Below are positions 1-10,956 of a stretch of DNA of 64,000 nt, one piece after another. Below the pieces are notes generated by a model that did not search any database, was not told the origin of the DNA, and saw nothing but the letters and a program-made list of their open reading frames with translations. How positions within the stretch are numbered: the stretch's first letter is position 1; each line of letters begins with the position of its first letter. Position numbers and translations under genes: made by a program. This DNA comes from Hyaloperonospora brassicae (Eukaryota > Oomycota > Peronosporomycetes > Peronosporales > Peronosporaceae), in assembly GCA_947650285.1 (NCBI GenBank), contig CANTFL010000810.1, positions 248,001-312,000 on the forward strand. Reading direction: 5' to 3'.

Positions 1-2
1 CG

Positions 3-605
3 GACCAGCCGCGCCGGAAAGCCCAGTCGACGCCAAGCGACTGCAGCCAAGTGCCTCGCGCTGGCACACGTGCGGTGCACGAGACCGACGACGACGACGC
101 TGCAAGCCCTGTGATGGCGGATCGAGCGCTCCATGCTGACGCGCTTGACGATTGCTGGCACGTCGTGGGGTGGCGGCCGACGGCAATGGCGACGGGAGTG
201 CCGATATTAGGCGATGCACTGCCTGAAGCAGCGGAGCAGTACGCGTGGGGAGCGGCGGTCCCGTCGCCGATCACTTGTCCACGAGTGGAGCCTCAGGCTG
301 CGTGGCCGTCTCCGCCATCGCTGTTGTTGTCGCCGTCAGTGGCACTGCTAGCGCAGACGGAAGCGTCGAGGCGGATGGCTCGAGACGGTCGATGTGGTGG
401 CAGGACGCCGCATATGCCGCTGCCCGCGATTCCTCGCATCAAGTCCGGAGCGTCGGTGCAGGAAGTGTTGGCTCAGTTTGCCGAGCTGTGCCACGCGGCC
501 GATGCTGTGTACTGGGCCGCGCGGAATCACGCGGGCAATCCCTTGGAGCCGACGGTGTGCCCACGGGGACGGATCTCTCGCCTCGACATGAGTGCAGTGG
601 ACTAG
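3..605 (+). CDS. 3' end of an unrecognised protein (5' partial)
   Basis: The frame is open from the window edge to a TAG at 603-605, giving about 200 residues with no in-frame start that must be used, so this is read as the C-terminal part of a gene beginning outside the window. The visible protein is rich in Ala, Pro and Ser, has a short acidic run (four Asp, about residue 30) and ends in a more ordered, helix-prone segment of about 50 residues (around 430-600 nt) containing two Trp-free amphipathic stretches and a Cys-His pair. I see no domain I can name. The GC-rich third positions match the neighbouring real genes, which supports coding. It ends 330 bp from the 3' end of the convergent PLAC8 gene. 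Function unknown. Confidence 0.5.
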   Translation, partial: DQPRRKAQSTPSDCSQVPRAGTRAVHETDDDDAASPVMADRALHADALDDCWHVVGWRPTAMATGVPILGDALPEAAEQYAWGAAVPSPITCPRVEPQAAWPSPPSLLLSPSVALLAQTEASRRMARDGRCGGRTPHMPLPAIPRIKSGASVQEVLAQFAELCHAADAVYWAARNHAGNPLEPTVCPRGRISRLDMSAVD

Positions 606-934
606 TAGAGCTATCGAGTATCGCGAGTGGCCTTCGCGTAGTCAGTTGGTCAGTCGTCGGTCAAGACGAACCTCGTGCTGTGTGTTATACCTGTCCGACA
701 ACGTCAACACGTGTAGCCATTAGTCATTTTTATCATCGATACAACAAACACCGCCTTGTCGACAATAGCGTCGCGTGTGTTTTGTTTACGTGCAACGTCG
801 TTCCCATAGCATCATCAGTCGTCGTTCATTATTCCATTACTCGTCGCAGTCGTCTGCGCTTTTGCTGCTCTCACGTAGCAACTACTGTGCGCTCGCTCGC
901 ATTCATACCCTCTGTCTTTCGTCTGTGGTCTGCT
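606..934. other. intergenic, shared 3' region of two convergent genes
   Basis: This 329-bp stretch lies between the stop of the partial plus-strand gene and the stop of the minus-strand PLAC8 gene. It is richer in T than its flanks and contains no start-to-stop frame I would support. It presumably carries both 3' UTRs. Confidence 0.5.
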
Positions 935-1549
935 TCACACCTGATACGCCTGCAGCATCGCGGGCGCACCGGCGTGGATCTGGTCGCACTTGAGCTGGAC
1001 CGCCATCTGGCGGATCGCACTGGCGCTGCGCAGACAGCCCGTGGTCCGGTCGTTTCTGGCCGAGCCAGGGATCTCGAGCCGCTCGCGGACGTGTTTGCGC
1101 ACGCCCGCGACGCGGTGCCCCACGGCCACGGAGCTAAACACGGCGGCCAAGAGGCAAATGGCAAACAATACGAAGTGGCCACACAGGAGCGCAGTGACCG
1201 TCAGTACCAACAGCACCAAGCGACTCGTGTAGGCGAGAAAGCCCAGCGTGAGTCCGAGCGGGTACGACCGCACGAGACCCACGCGCGTCTCAAGCTGTGC
1301 CAGTGGGAAGCACGGGCAGCAGCAGACCCACCAGTAAAAGGCCGTGCGCCAGTCGCCGTCGTCCAGCGCAACGGTCCACTCGTTCATGCGGAACCCGTTC
1401 GGGTCGAACGCAGTCGACGACAAGTTGGGGGTCTGCACTTTGTGGTCGGGCGTCAACACGCTCACGTACTCGTCCACCGTCGAGCCGTCGCCGACGAAAT
1501 TAGGCATTGCAGGCAAGCGGCTCTGAGAAGATGGCATCTTGTCCGTCAT
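935..1549 (-). CDS. PLAC8-family (Cys-rich) membrane protein
   Basis: A single-exon frame of 204 residues from an ATG at 1549-1547. Residues about 72-90 contain a Trp-Trp-Val followed by the Cys-Cys-Cys-Pro-Cys core that marks PLAC8 domains, then Gln-Leu-Glu-Thr-Arg. Two hydrophobic segments follow at about residues 100-140. The C-terminal quarter carries a second Cys followed by a Gln-Met pair, the usual second PLAC8 block. Family members in plants, animals and oomycetes are small membrane proteins linked to cell size, metal tolerance or stress; the exact role here is unknown. The N-terminal 60 residues are hydrophilic and not conserved as far as I can tell. The gene is divergent from the lyase gene at 2332, with about 780 bp between starts. 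Confidence 0.75.
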   Translation of the reverse strand: MTDKMPSSQSRLPAMPNFVGDGSTVDEYVSVLTPDHKVQTPNLSSTAFDPNGFRMNEWTVALDDGDWRTAFYWWVCCCPCFPLAQLETRVGLVRSYPLGLTLGFLAYTSRLVLLVLTVTALLCGHFVLFAICLLAAVFSSVAVGHRVAGVRKHVRERLEIPGSARNDRTTGCLRSASAIRQMAVQLKCDQIHAGAPAMLQAYQV

Positions 1550-2331
1550 GGCGAAAAAACAGCAGCGTGTCTTGTCGCTAGTGGCGGAAGAGGGCGGGAG
1601 AAGGGTATCGGGGGTGTTGCGGTATTGTTATTGTCGGTGAGGTTACTGGCGGGAACGACAGCACTTTGTCGTGTGTCAATGCGCGTGGGGCGAAACGGTC
1701 TCTGCGCTCTGAGCGGAGTAAACCGGAATGAGATCACTTTCGATCCTGGACGGCGGCGCTCGGTCTCCTCTCGCTCTCTCTTTGTTTGCCATGGAATGGA
1801 TGATGCCCGTTGGTAGTAGCAGGCAGCCGCGACATGTTGAGCTTGAGCGTGGGCGTGCGTACCTGTGCAAATCAATACGCAGAAGCGATAAGAAAAAAAC
1901 ATGTGCGGTAACAGGTGAAACTCGATACCTGTGTTCTTTTGTAAAAGACAGATATGCACGCGTAGGAGGGAGGGAGGGAGGCAGTCACACGGACGCACTG
2001 CGCTTTGTCCGAGCGAACGGAGCACAAAGAAAGACCTGGCAGTTTTGATCTATTCTGAGCGCACGCGAGTGAACCCCAACGGCTGCGAAACTAGATTTTC
2101 ACGCTAGTCAGTCTACGTGGCACATCTCCCGCGACATGATCCAGCACCCACATAAGTACGCAGTCTCCGGAACAATGGAAGGGGAGGAGACTGGGGGCAG
2201 TAGTACTACAGTACTATGAAGTGGAAGAGAATGTTCGTCGAATGATATGACGTATACGCGACAAACGAGACACGAGACCGTCCGAGCGCCGCTTGACATA
2301 TCCACTCTCCAAAAAAGGTCGCCCGGGTCCC
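1550..2331. promoter_or_regulatory. divergent upstream region of PLAC8 and lyase genes
   Basis: The two genes point away from each other, so this 782-bp stretch should hold both promoters. It includes a short purine tract of GGGA units near 1966-1981 and a 15-nt pyrimidine/A-rich stretch before the lyase ATG. I see no clear TATA box or initiator consensus. Long frames in it on both strands lack an ATG or continue antisense through the PLAC8 gene. Confidence 0.4.
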
Positions 2332-3385
2332 ATGAGCACGCGATCCAGATCAACGCAGTCCCAGCGCGTGGCACGGCTTCGTAACCTACTCGCCCACGAT
2401 GCGGTTACGGTGATGCCGTGCTGCTACGACGGACTGAGTGCGAAACTCATCGAGCGCGCAGGCTTCGAAGTGACGTTCATGACTGGCTTTGGCGTGTCTG
2501 CCGTGCATGGGCTGCCGGATACACAGGTATGCGGAGCACACACATACCCCTTCGGGCTGGCGTATACAACTACCCCTTCCCCGCTCTCTCTTTTCGTACC
2601 CTTTCTAACCCTATTTGTGCTGCTATGTTTAGCTCGTGTCTTTTGGCGAAATGAGTCGCACTGCGGGCACTGTCTGCGAATCACTGCGTGACATTCCATG
2701 CATTGGCGACGGTGACACGGGTTACGGCAATGCCGTAAACGTGAAAAGAACAGTGGCAGCCTACGCCCAGGCCGGTATGGCCGGCATCATGCTGGAAGAC
2801 CAAGTGGCACCCAAACGATGTGGACACACTACCGGGAAAGCGGTTGTCTCGCGCGACGAAGCGTTTGCTCGCGTACGTGCGGCAGTGGACGCTCGTCGAG
2901 AAGGCCACTTTGACATTGTCATTATGGCAAGGACGGACGCTCGAGGGACGCATTCGCTGGAGGAGGCCATTGCTCGCTGCAAAGAGTTTGTGACCCTTGG
3001 AGCGGACATCACGTTCCTGGAGGCACCGCAGTCGATCGAGGAGATGGAGGCGTACTGCAGAGAAGTGCCTGGTCCCAAGATGGCCAATATGGTGGAAAAT
3101 GGTCTTACGCCAGTTTTGTTACCGGAGCAGCTTGGTGCTATGGGATACACGCTCGTGGTCTATCCGATAACATTGCTAAGCGCGAGTATCCGTGCGATGG
3201 AGAAGGCGTTGAGCCTGCTCAAGCACCAGACAGGGGAACAGAAAGAGGAAGGCACAGCCAAAAACGACGTCGAGAACGCGACGCCGAGTGTAGCACTGGA
3301 CCAGTTGCTCTGCGACTTTGCACACGTAAAGGATGTCGTGGGCTTTACGGAATATTACGCGGAGGAGGAGCGGTACAAGGCATGA
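2332..3385 (+). CDS. isocitrate lyase / PEP mutase superfamily lyase
   Basis: Two exons, 2332-2526 and 2633-3385, separated by a 106-nt GT..AG intron in phase 0; the product is 315 residues. The superfamily's beta-barrel motifs are clear: a Gly-Asp-Gly-Asp-Thr-Gly-Tyr-Gly metal site at residues 90-97, a Leu-Glu-Asp at 119-121, and a Lys-Arg-Cys-Gly-His loop at 126-130. That last motif, with its catalytic Cys, is typical of lyases (2-methylisocitrate lyase, oxaloacetate hydrolase group) rather than of PEP mutases, so a C-C bond-cleaving activity on a 2-hydroxy or 2-methyl diacid is the best guess. There is no N-terminal targeting peptide that I can see, so a cytosolic location is likely. The intron junction falls exactly inside the conserved Leu-Pro-Asp-Thr block, which supports the model. 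The exact substrate cannot be read from sequence. Confidence 0.88.
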
Positions 3386-4481
3386 GTGTGGACGCACAAA
3401 CGAGACAGCAAGGGTGCGCCTTTCGCGTTAGCTATCGGGGTTCACGTGAAGGCAGTGTTACCAACACGATCCGAGACCGAGGTGTGTAAGGGCGTCGTCC
3501 CATCAGTTGTGAAGCAAACAAAAGAATCTCGACGGTGCGTAGATCTCGAGGGACTCGCTAGGTCGCAATTACTTCGTAGCATTTTAGCTGATCGGGTAAT
3601 GCTCGACTGCCAGTTGTCTTTCGTCGAGTGACGTTGAGAGTATCATTTATTCAAATGATTACGCCGATGAAGGGCAAATCACAGGATACGTATGTGGATG
3701 TGTAAATAGGCAGAGCGACACGTGGTTTTCTGTGCGTCTACTAATGTTTGCTGACCAGATTTCCTCAGGCTCAAATTACACTTGTCGGACGAGATTCCTC
3801 GAGCTCAAGAACTTTCGACGAAAGCGCATGCTATTCTCGATTGCAGCGCGCAGACCAATCATAGTCCCAAACGACATACTGTCTTTTTTCTGACTGCGGA
3901 ATCAAGAGCTTTTTATACAAAAAGCAAAAAAAGGCCACACAGCACGACTGACTAGCGCCTGAAGTCGTGGCAGCATCTTCCACTTCTTCCTGATCTTTGA
4001 ATCTCTCGGAACCCATTTTCCACGTTTCGGCTCTTCGACCCGCAATCGACGTAGCGCTCGATTTCTAGATTCCTGGGCAATGCATACGACATGGAAAATC
4101 CATGGCAGAGTCGTTCGCTTACTTTCTAGTAGTAGCCATCATTGCCTTGTTTGTTTGTCTTTGCAGTTTCCAGCCCAGTTGCCTCCTCAGGAGTCAAGCA
4201 AACGACAAGCAGATCGTGCGCAAGTGTACCGAAACACGTCGATCCCCTCGTCCGTTCGAATACCAAGAACCGTTCTAGCATCGATGACCCCTGCCACTGC
4301 ACCCCCCCCCACTCCAACAAAGTGCTTTGCGACTTTTGCTTTGTGTACAAACCAACGCGTGTTTTCACCACCACCCAACTTGCTAAAAAAAGTGCCACAG
4401 CGTTGAAGTTGAAGTGGCCATCACTCTCGATTCCGCATCCGCGCGCACACGTGCAACTCGCGACTGAAAGCCATCGACCGT
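3386..4481. other. intergenic region
   Basis: About 1.1 kb between the lyase and the coiled-coil gene. Several short frames exist on both strands but none begins with ATG and shows protein-like composition over more than about 80 codons. A run of nine C residues occurs near 4305. It should include the promoter of the downstream gene. Confidence 0.4.
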
Positions 4482-6080
4482 ATGTCGGTCCACCGCGAAG
4501 TAGTCTCTCTCTCGCAGCTCCTGCGTCGCACCACCGACTCCTCGTACGTGCTCCACATCGATTGATGTCCCGGCCGGTTGTCCAGTGACGAACCGTTTGC
4601 TTGCGGGTAGGATCGCACGGCAGCATCGGACAGGTCACAAGCCGCCGCCGTTGGCTTTCCAGCCCTCCCGACAGCGACCGGCCAAAGCGCAGCGGACGGC
4701 AGAGCGCCCGAATATCGGACACAGCCCACTCGTCAGCTGTGCACTGGCCGCGGACGAGCCGCTGAGCTTCACCGACTGCGTGCGCGGTGCGAGTGCCGCG
4801 TCAGCGTCTCAGTCCGAGAGCACGCGCTCGAGCTCTGTCTTTGCGCCCCTGTCTCAAGAAGGTGATGGAGAGGAGGGCGCAGCAGTGGACGGTCACGAGC
4901 GGCTCGTGCTGCGCTGTCTGTCCTGACTCTGCTTTGCTCCTAGTCGACAAGATGAATACATAGATGAAAGGATGGATCGACTGACTGGTTGTGTAGCGTT
5001 CGAGACGGAGGGCGAGCAGTGGAGTGCCCTGACGTCCATGTCGCAGTCGTCCGTGTCGCAGCTGCCATCGCAGAACTGGCTGGCGTCGAGCCAAGAGGGG
5101 AGTCAGGTGAGCCGAACAAACACTCGAAATGCTGCTGCTGCTGCTGATTGAGTCTTCTTGTCGTCGTGTTGGTTGTAGCCATGGCGGGCGCCCGAGCTGC
5201 TGCCTCCACCTCCTGCACCGCCGTGCTGCATGCAACGGCGAGAGCTTGAGCAGTGCATTGGGAAAGCGATCGCCCAGCAAACGCTCGAGCAAAAGGAGCA
5301 GCAGCAGCAGCTCCTGACGGACGTTGCCAGTCCGATAGCAAAGTCGGTGGACGAGATCAAGACGCAACTCGAGTCGTGCAGTGAAGCGCAGCAGAAACAC
5401 GACGCGGTCATTGCAGGACTTGCAGCAGACATGAAGGAGGTGACGGCGGCAGTCTCGGCGCTGCGTGAGCAGGTCGATTGATGCTGCTGTGCTGGCTGTG
5501 CTGGGCCAAACTTGTGGGCTGCAACTGACGCCCATGCGTTCTCTTGTCTCTATGTTTATAGAGTTGTAGTGACCGCACAGCAGTGTGTCAAGAAATTCGC
5601 ACGGCAGTGACGAGCGAAACAGCGGGCGTGAAAGCGGTGCTCACGAGCCTCCAAGCCCGCGTTGAGACAGTTGCAGGCAGCGTCAAGTCATGCTCGGGTC
5701 TTGTTGCACAGCTACGGGAAGATGCCGGCACGAAGTACGACGTGCTCTTGTCAGCTGTAGCTGCATCTTCGTGCACTTGCACTCAAGAAGTCGCGCCTAT
5801 CGACGCACACGTGAACGACGAGAGAGAGAGCAGGAAACGAAAATGGACCGCCGAAGCCCACGAGCAGGATGCCAGTGGCGGCTACACGTTGGCCGCACTT
5901 CTTGGGTCACCCGTGTTCCAATCTCCAGCTCGATGTCGAGATAACGACGACGACGACATCGACGACGAGGTGCGGAGAGATAAAGGGACAAGTGAGACGT
6001 CGTCTTCGAGTCTCCAAGGAGCACTTCAGCAGATTGAAGCGCTTCGTGCACGGCGTCGCAGCATTCTGCAGGAATGGTAA
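4482..6080 (+). CDS. multi-exon coiled-coil protein, function unknown
   Basis: The 3' half is well supported: the frame of exon ..-5106 joins across a 72-nt intron (5107-5178) to 5179-5472, and across an 89-nt intron (5473-5561) to 5562-6080, all in phase 0 with GT..AG ends. These exons encode a long Gln/Glu-rich coiled coil (heptad-like Leu/Val spacing from about 5230 to 5760), then a charged tail with five Asp in a row and an Arg-rich end. The 5' half is tentative: an ATG at 4482 opens 22 codons to a possible donor at 4548, a phase-0 acceptor at 4662 leads to 4663-4891, and an acceptor at 4963 leads into the next exon. I cannot exclude other junctions. No catalytic motif is visible; a structural or scaffold role is inferred only from the coiled coil. 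The stop is followed closely by a strong donor-like GTAAGT (about 6088), so a further 3' exon is possible. Confidence 0.55.
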
Positions 6081-6382
6081 CAAGCGTAAGTAGGGGGGTT
6101 GCGTCAAGGCGACACGGAATGTAGTCGCCCAGACGACACCACACGACCATCCTGGAAGTCGGACCGACACCCACAGTACAAAAACAAGCTGTCGCATCTC
6201 GGGAGGGGCTAGAAGAGTCTCATGTTTCCGTCAGGGTTTCTCGTTTACAGACACAAACTGCTTTTTCATCGTCGCTTCTCTTTTAAGGATCGAGGACGAG
6301 GTCCTACAATTGTGGTCGTGTCTATGGTACGTTGCAGAAGAACAAAACACAAACCATCACATAATTAGACACACTCCACGCA
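6081..6382. other. intergenic, convergent 3' ends
   Basis: A 302-bp stretch between the coiled-coil gene and the NDUFB10-like gene. Nothing recognisable apart from the GTAAGT noted for the upstream gene. Confidence 0.4.
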
Positions 6383-6770
6383 TCACACTCTCTTTCCCAA
6401 TTTCATGCGACTCCTTTTTGAGTCGCAAGAAATGCCTACCGGGTAGCCAGCGCCATGCGTAGGGTCTTGAATGAGCTTGGCGTACTCGTCACGAAGGCTC
6501 TTGCAGGCCATCTTGTGGTTCACGCCGTTCTCTCGGTAGCATGTCGCCAGCTCTTCGCGCACGACGATGAGCGTCGCGTGCGCGAGCTGCACCTGCTTCG
6601 CGTACTTGCGCTCAGCCGCGCGAATCGATAGGATCTCGTCTCTCGTACGTAACTGTGAGGCGTACATGGCGACGAAACTGCAGGACGCGGTCGGTAAACG
6701 AGAACTTCCGTGGCTCCTCGGCTAACTGGGCTGACGGGAGGCCTTGTGAAAGGCGCTGGGGTCGTACCAG
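6383..6770 (-). CDS. NDUFB10-like complex I subunit, 5' half frame-disturbed
   Basis: The downstream 94 residues (6667-6383) are open and contain a Cys-Tyr-Arg-Glu-Asn-Gly-Val-Asn-His followed by a second Cys, resembling the Cys-x(n)-Arg-Glu-Gly-x-Asn pattern of NDUFB10, an accessory subunit of the mitochondrial NADH dehydrogenase membrane arm. Upstream, protein-like sequence continues but switches frame: about 6770-6723 reads in the same frame as the 3' part, about 6725-6666 reads in a neighbouring frame (a Lys-Phe-Ser-Phe-Thr-Asp-Arg stretch), and then the original frame resumes. A stop lies in the original frame between them. The two shifts compensate. This could be two assembly errors, real damage or an unusual splice. 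An acceptor-like AG at 6772-6771 suggests a further 5' exon, and I found no ATG for it. Confidence 0.5.
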
Positions 6771-7816
6771 CTACGAGGTACACTCGTACTTGTCGGAGGT
6801 TTCGACAGCTCACGTGCTGATTGGACAGGGGTTCGTATTTACAGACAGCGTTGCCAACAGGGCCCAATTTGCTGCTATTTTCAGTGCAACAAGCGTACTT
6901 GTGCTTAGCAGCTCAGGTTTTGTAAACGGATTTAAGCAGCAACAGGTACGCTATGGCAGACAAGATGACACCCTTATCAAGATCTTACTAGAATGCTTCG
7001 TACAGACAGGCGATGTAAAAAGGCCGCCACGTACTTGCCGTCTGGAAGCTTGGACGATGTATGCAGTATTGCGATCTGCACTCAGGATAGAGTACACACA
7101 AGAGCAGTGCGTCGGTCGTTTCCGTCCACGTCGAGCATGTAGCACGAGATTCCGACAGCTACTTACGCTGCATCTACAACATAATTGGTCTCGCCGCGTA
7201 GGCACAGAGCATATATACTGCACAGTCGAAGGCCGGTGTCATGAGACAAAGAGTTTGCTAAGTTTCGTAACGATGAAGAGTTGGGTGGTGACCGCATACG
7301 AACATCCGGTCTGACACCATGAGACCCCTGCAACGGCTCAATGTCTCTGGATTGCCACGGCGTTCGTATGCGTACCAGCAACAAGACGTACACATTGTAA
7401 GCGGTCTTCAGCATATGTGAATTTGTAATATGCCCGTGCGAATAGCCTACAAGCTTAGTGACAGCACATGTTCACTAAGCGAGTATGCTATGCGTTTTCT
7501 GCTACTTAGATCGTTTTCGATCTCGGCCAAAACTTGTGGTAAACAGGTTGTCATTTCGCTTTGTGATACACTTGTTACTTTTGTCATTATTTGGTGCGCT
7601 TTTTATTTCCTCGCGGCTTCATCGAGATTTCAAGCATCCTGGACGGGCCAATCCCGGGAAAAACTAATCCAGACAACAGTTGATATGCAAACGCTCGTAT
7701 CGAAACAAAACAAAGGGCGACGACACCAAACAGAGAAGCGAAGGAATCGAACGGCTTGAGCTGCATGACTGCTGAAGAATCACTGTGCTTCCGACACTCC
7801 GTGGCGAAAACTTGAT
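6771..7816. other. intergenic region
   Basis: About 1 kb upstream of the NDUFB10-like gene and downstream of the GBP gene. The longest plus-strand frames (6655-7314, 7430-7759) lack domain signals and the first has no ATG near its 5' end, so I do not call genes here. Composition is more AT-rich than in the adjacent genes. Confidence 0.4.
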
Positions 7817-10689
7817 TTACATCTGCATGTATCGGCTACCACCACCTCCACCTTTGGGTCCGTAGAGCTCCGAAGACGAGTTTCCATCTACGTATTTCGT
7901 TCCAGCTCGGTAGACCGGGGATGCCGATTCCGTGTGACCTGGAGTAGCTGCCGTCTTTTCGCTTCGGTACCCAGCTGACGAGGTCGAGTCGCTCGTGTCA
8001 CCAAAGGCATAAGAATCCATCGACGAACTCAAAGAAACCTGGCTCACCGAAGCTCCCCGTGCAGCTGCTCGACCAGCTGCAGCAGCACGAAGACTGCGCA
8101 CCCATTGCTGCTTGACTTCGCGTGACTTGGCGTGGAGCTGCAGCGGATAGTACTCGTCGTTGCGAAAAGAGACACCAAAAGCTTCAGGCACAGCACAATT
8201 GTCTTCAATAGTCGCACCAGTGACATCCATGGGCGGATTGACCGAGCGGCAACGCTCATAGTCCTCTTTGGTATCGTAAAAGCTTAGCTGCGGTCCTTCC
8301 AGCACAAAGTACCGCTGCTGCCACTTGGCGCGTGCTGATCCACTAGCACTAGATGCCACGTACTGCTTGATCAGGTACCCACACAGGACTTGAGCAAAAG
8401 CCGAAGATGCGAACTCTGTCGCACGGTACTGACCCTGTTGCGCTGTATCTGCCAAGCGCTTCATAGTGGCGTTATGGCTTAAAATGTGCTCCAGTTCATT
8501 CGTCTTGAACTCCAGCGTCGAGCGCAATCCTGCGAGCTCGGCTGCACAACGTTGCTCGGCTTCCTTCACTCCCAGCTCACACTTCTGCTGTTGCTGAGCA
8601 GAGAGCTCCTGCATCGCACCTGCTTGTCCCTGCGCCACTGCTACTTTCACGCTCAGGTCATTCATCTGCTTCTCAAGTGCGCGCACCTCTGTCATATGGG
8701 CTGCATTCGTGTTCTCTGTGCGCTGAATTGTTTGGGACAAGACACGCTGGCTAACGTATTCGCAATACGCAGCATCGGCTGATGGGCCCGCAGCGCGACC
8801 AAAATACTCCTTATGCAACACATCCAAATCGTCTTGCAAAAAGGTCTGCGTTTCACGAAAAAGTTCCGCGGACGATTTTTGCCTGTGTCGCTCCGGATGT
8901 GCCAGGTACTCAGCTCCTGGCCGACCCAAATCGTCCAGTACGTGCCTGCAGTATGCCATTGATGCCGCTGCATTCTGCTGGCGGTACGCATTGAGCTCGG
9001 CAGCTACCGCCAAGCGAAATTGAGCCATGTAATCGTCATCGCCTCCAGCTTCAGCTTCGTTGCCCATGTCTTCATTGACGATATCGCGCAGTTTTTTCTT
9101 GGCCAACTGCTTGCACAAACGATGCACAATGTGCAGTCTACTCTCAGCACAAGGCAATCGTGTGCGTTCCACCCTGCGTACAAAAACCTCGGCTCCCGTG
9201 CTATTTTCTTTTGCACTGGCATCCATGAGCTCACTCTGCGAAATCGTTGGATTTTCGCCTTCGCCTATGCCATCCGGCATCGCCAATCCCGATGGCAAAA
9301 CTACGCTTTGCAGGTTTCCGTGTTCATCAAACATGGCGTTGCTTCCCTGTCCGCTGTCTATCGCTTCAAGCTCATCATTCGAGGCATCGTTCTCGTCACC
9401 GGCATCTTCGAAGCCGGCATCGTTTTCGTACTGTTCAGCTGACACATAAGTACGCACTCGTGCGAGCATCTCAGCCTTGTAGCACTCCACAGCGTCTTCA
9501 AGTGCATTCTGACATTGTGCCTGCATGACACGACTCCAGGCGCTAGAGATCACCGGCGCCTTGCCACTATTCAGCGCCTCGACATACGATCCCGCCAAAT
9601 TGACCAGCATGGCTCCGTTCAGTGGCTTGCCGAACATTGTCTTGGGCTTGGCTTTGCCAAACAGTCTCTTGCATAGAGCTTCGAAACTAGCTCGAAACTC
9701 GTCTCTCAGCTCGTCGTACGGTACCTGCGGCAAATTCCGAAGCTTCTCTTCGTCATCCACAGGCCGCACCAACGTGACGCAATCGCGTTGTCGGAAGAAG
9801 CTGCTCAAGAGCGCTCGAATCTCATCTTTCCGCACAGCATCATCGCTCAGACCTCCGGTTGGCTCCAGCGCATTCTCCAGATACTGCTTGGACGATATAC
9901 GCTTGCCATTGTCCAGCAGCTGCAGCGTAAAGTCACGCACGACCCACATGAACGTCGGGAAAAACTCGTGCAAACGATCGCCAGCGCTCGCAGCGTCGAC
10001 ACCTGACGACGCCATTGGTGTGGTGGCTGTTGCTGGCGACGTCGAAGACGTCTGAATGTGCTTGGACAAGTTCACGACCAGGGAGAGGTCGTCCAGCGCG
10101 TTGCCATCAATGACTCCGCGACTGTTGTACACGAAATTAGACGCCAGGAGCAGCGCGAGAGCAAAAATGCGCGTATCGTGTGTCTGAGCGCGGTCCACGC
10201 TGCCGAGTCCTTCCGTGTCCAAGAACAACACGCTCGTGTCCTTGTCCAGAGCAATGGGGTGGCCCCACATCCAAATGCCTTTGGTACACGCATTGACGGT
10301 ACGACCGACCGCAAACCCCTGCAACAACACAACAACACGACACGAATCGATACAGTATCGTTAAACGTGACACCACAACCCCCGCACTCAGCATCGCAAT
10401 TAGTGCAATTATTGCAGTACTGCAACTATTGCAATCAGTGCCATTATTGCCATTATTGTAGTGGAATCCTCACGCTTGGACGTGTCAAGTCTGCGACGTC
10501 TGTGCGGGCGGCGTGTTGCGCCAGCAAATTCAGCAGGAAGCTCTTGCCCGTGCGGTAGAGACCAGCGACCGCCACGACCACGAGACGCGTCTTGACCGTT
10601 TCCAGTACCGCACGCGCCTCGGGGTTCACGCAAAAGGCACCGCTGGCGTCGTCCACAGTGATGAACGGCAGCGGCTGGACGCCCGGCAT
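7817..10689 (-). CDS. guanylate-binding protein (GBP-type large GTPase) with PH domain
   Basis: Two exons, 10689-10474 and 10318-7817, with a 155-nt GT..AG intron in phase 0, encode 905 residues. The N-terminal GBP GTPase fold is clear: P-loop Gly-Leu-Tyr-Arg-Thr-Gly-Lys-Ser at residues 43-50, switch Thr-Lys-Gly-Ile-Trp-Met-Trp at 84-90, Asp-Thr-Glu-Gly-Leu-Gly at 106-111, and the Arg-Asp pair of the guanine-binding motif at about 200-201. A helical middle region (about 300-700) follows, with an acidic insert and a coiled coil. A pleckstrin-homology domain (about 710-820) with its terminal conserved Trp precedes a Ser/Gly-rich tail. GBPs are dynamin-related GTPases that oligomerise on membranes; the PH domain would replace the lipid anchor of vertebrate GBPs and suggests phosphoinositide binding. 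The start was chosen because the family begins close to the P-loop. It is divergent from NOL12. Confidence 0.9.
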
Positions 10690-10956
10690 GTCGTCGTCGT
10701 CGGCCGTGTGCGTGCGGCCTCTGACTGCGATGGTACAGTGGGTGGTACGTGCCCGCGATGTGGGTCTTTTGCCTTTGTCCCACGCGGTGGATTGGTCTTT
10801 TAGCCGGTAAAGACCGTGCTTTGCTGCATTGTGGTTGTGGTTGTGTTGTGTGGTGTTGTGGTGTGTTGTTGTGGTGGTCCACGCTAATTAGGGACCCACC
10901 AGTCATTGCTACTGTCGGTTTGGGCTCTGACGCCATCAATTACCGTGCGAAATCAC
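10690..10956. promoter_or_regulatory. bidirectional promoter region, GBP / NOL12
   Basis: Only 267 bp separate the start codons of the two divergent genes, so both promoters must lie here or overlap the first exons. A GT-rich tract (TGTGGTTGTGGTTGTGTTGTG and similar, about 10828-10880) is the most obvious feature. No TATA box is evident. Confidence 0.5.

Noticed and set aside
245..1816. Long plus-strand frame of about 520 codons
   Set aside because: It begins with GTG, is antisense to the PLAC8 gene over much of its length, and its composition is that of a shadow frame in GC-rich coding DNA.
4126..4722. Minus-strand frame of 198 codons
   Set aside because: It lies opposite the tentative 5' exons of the coiled-coil gene and shows no motif; Cys and Arg excess suggests a shadow frame.
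6655..7314. Plus-strand frame of 219 codons
   Set aside because: It starts with GTG, overlaps the NDUFB10-like gene antisense, and contains no domain or repeat pattern.
7430..7759. Plus-strand frame of 109 codons with a hydrophobic segment
   Set aside because: It has an ATG and a possible membrane segment, but AT-rich spacer DNA often gives such segments and nothing else supports a gene.
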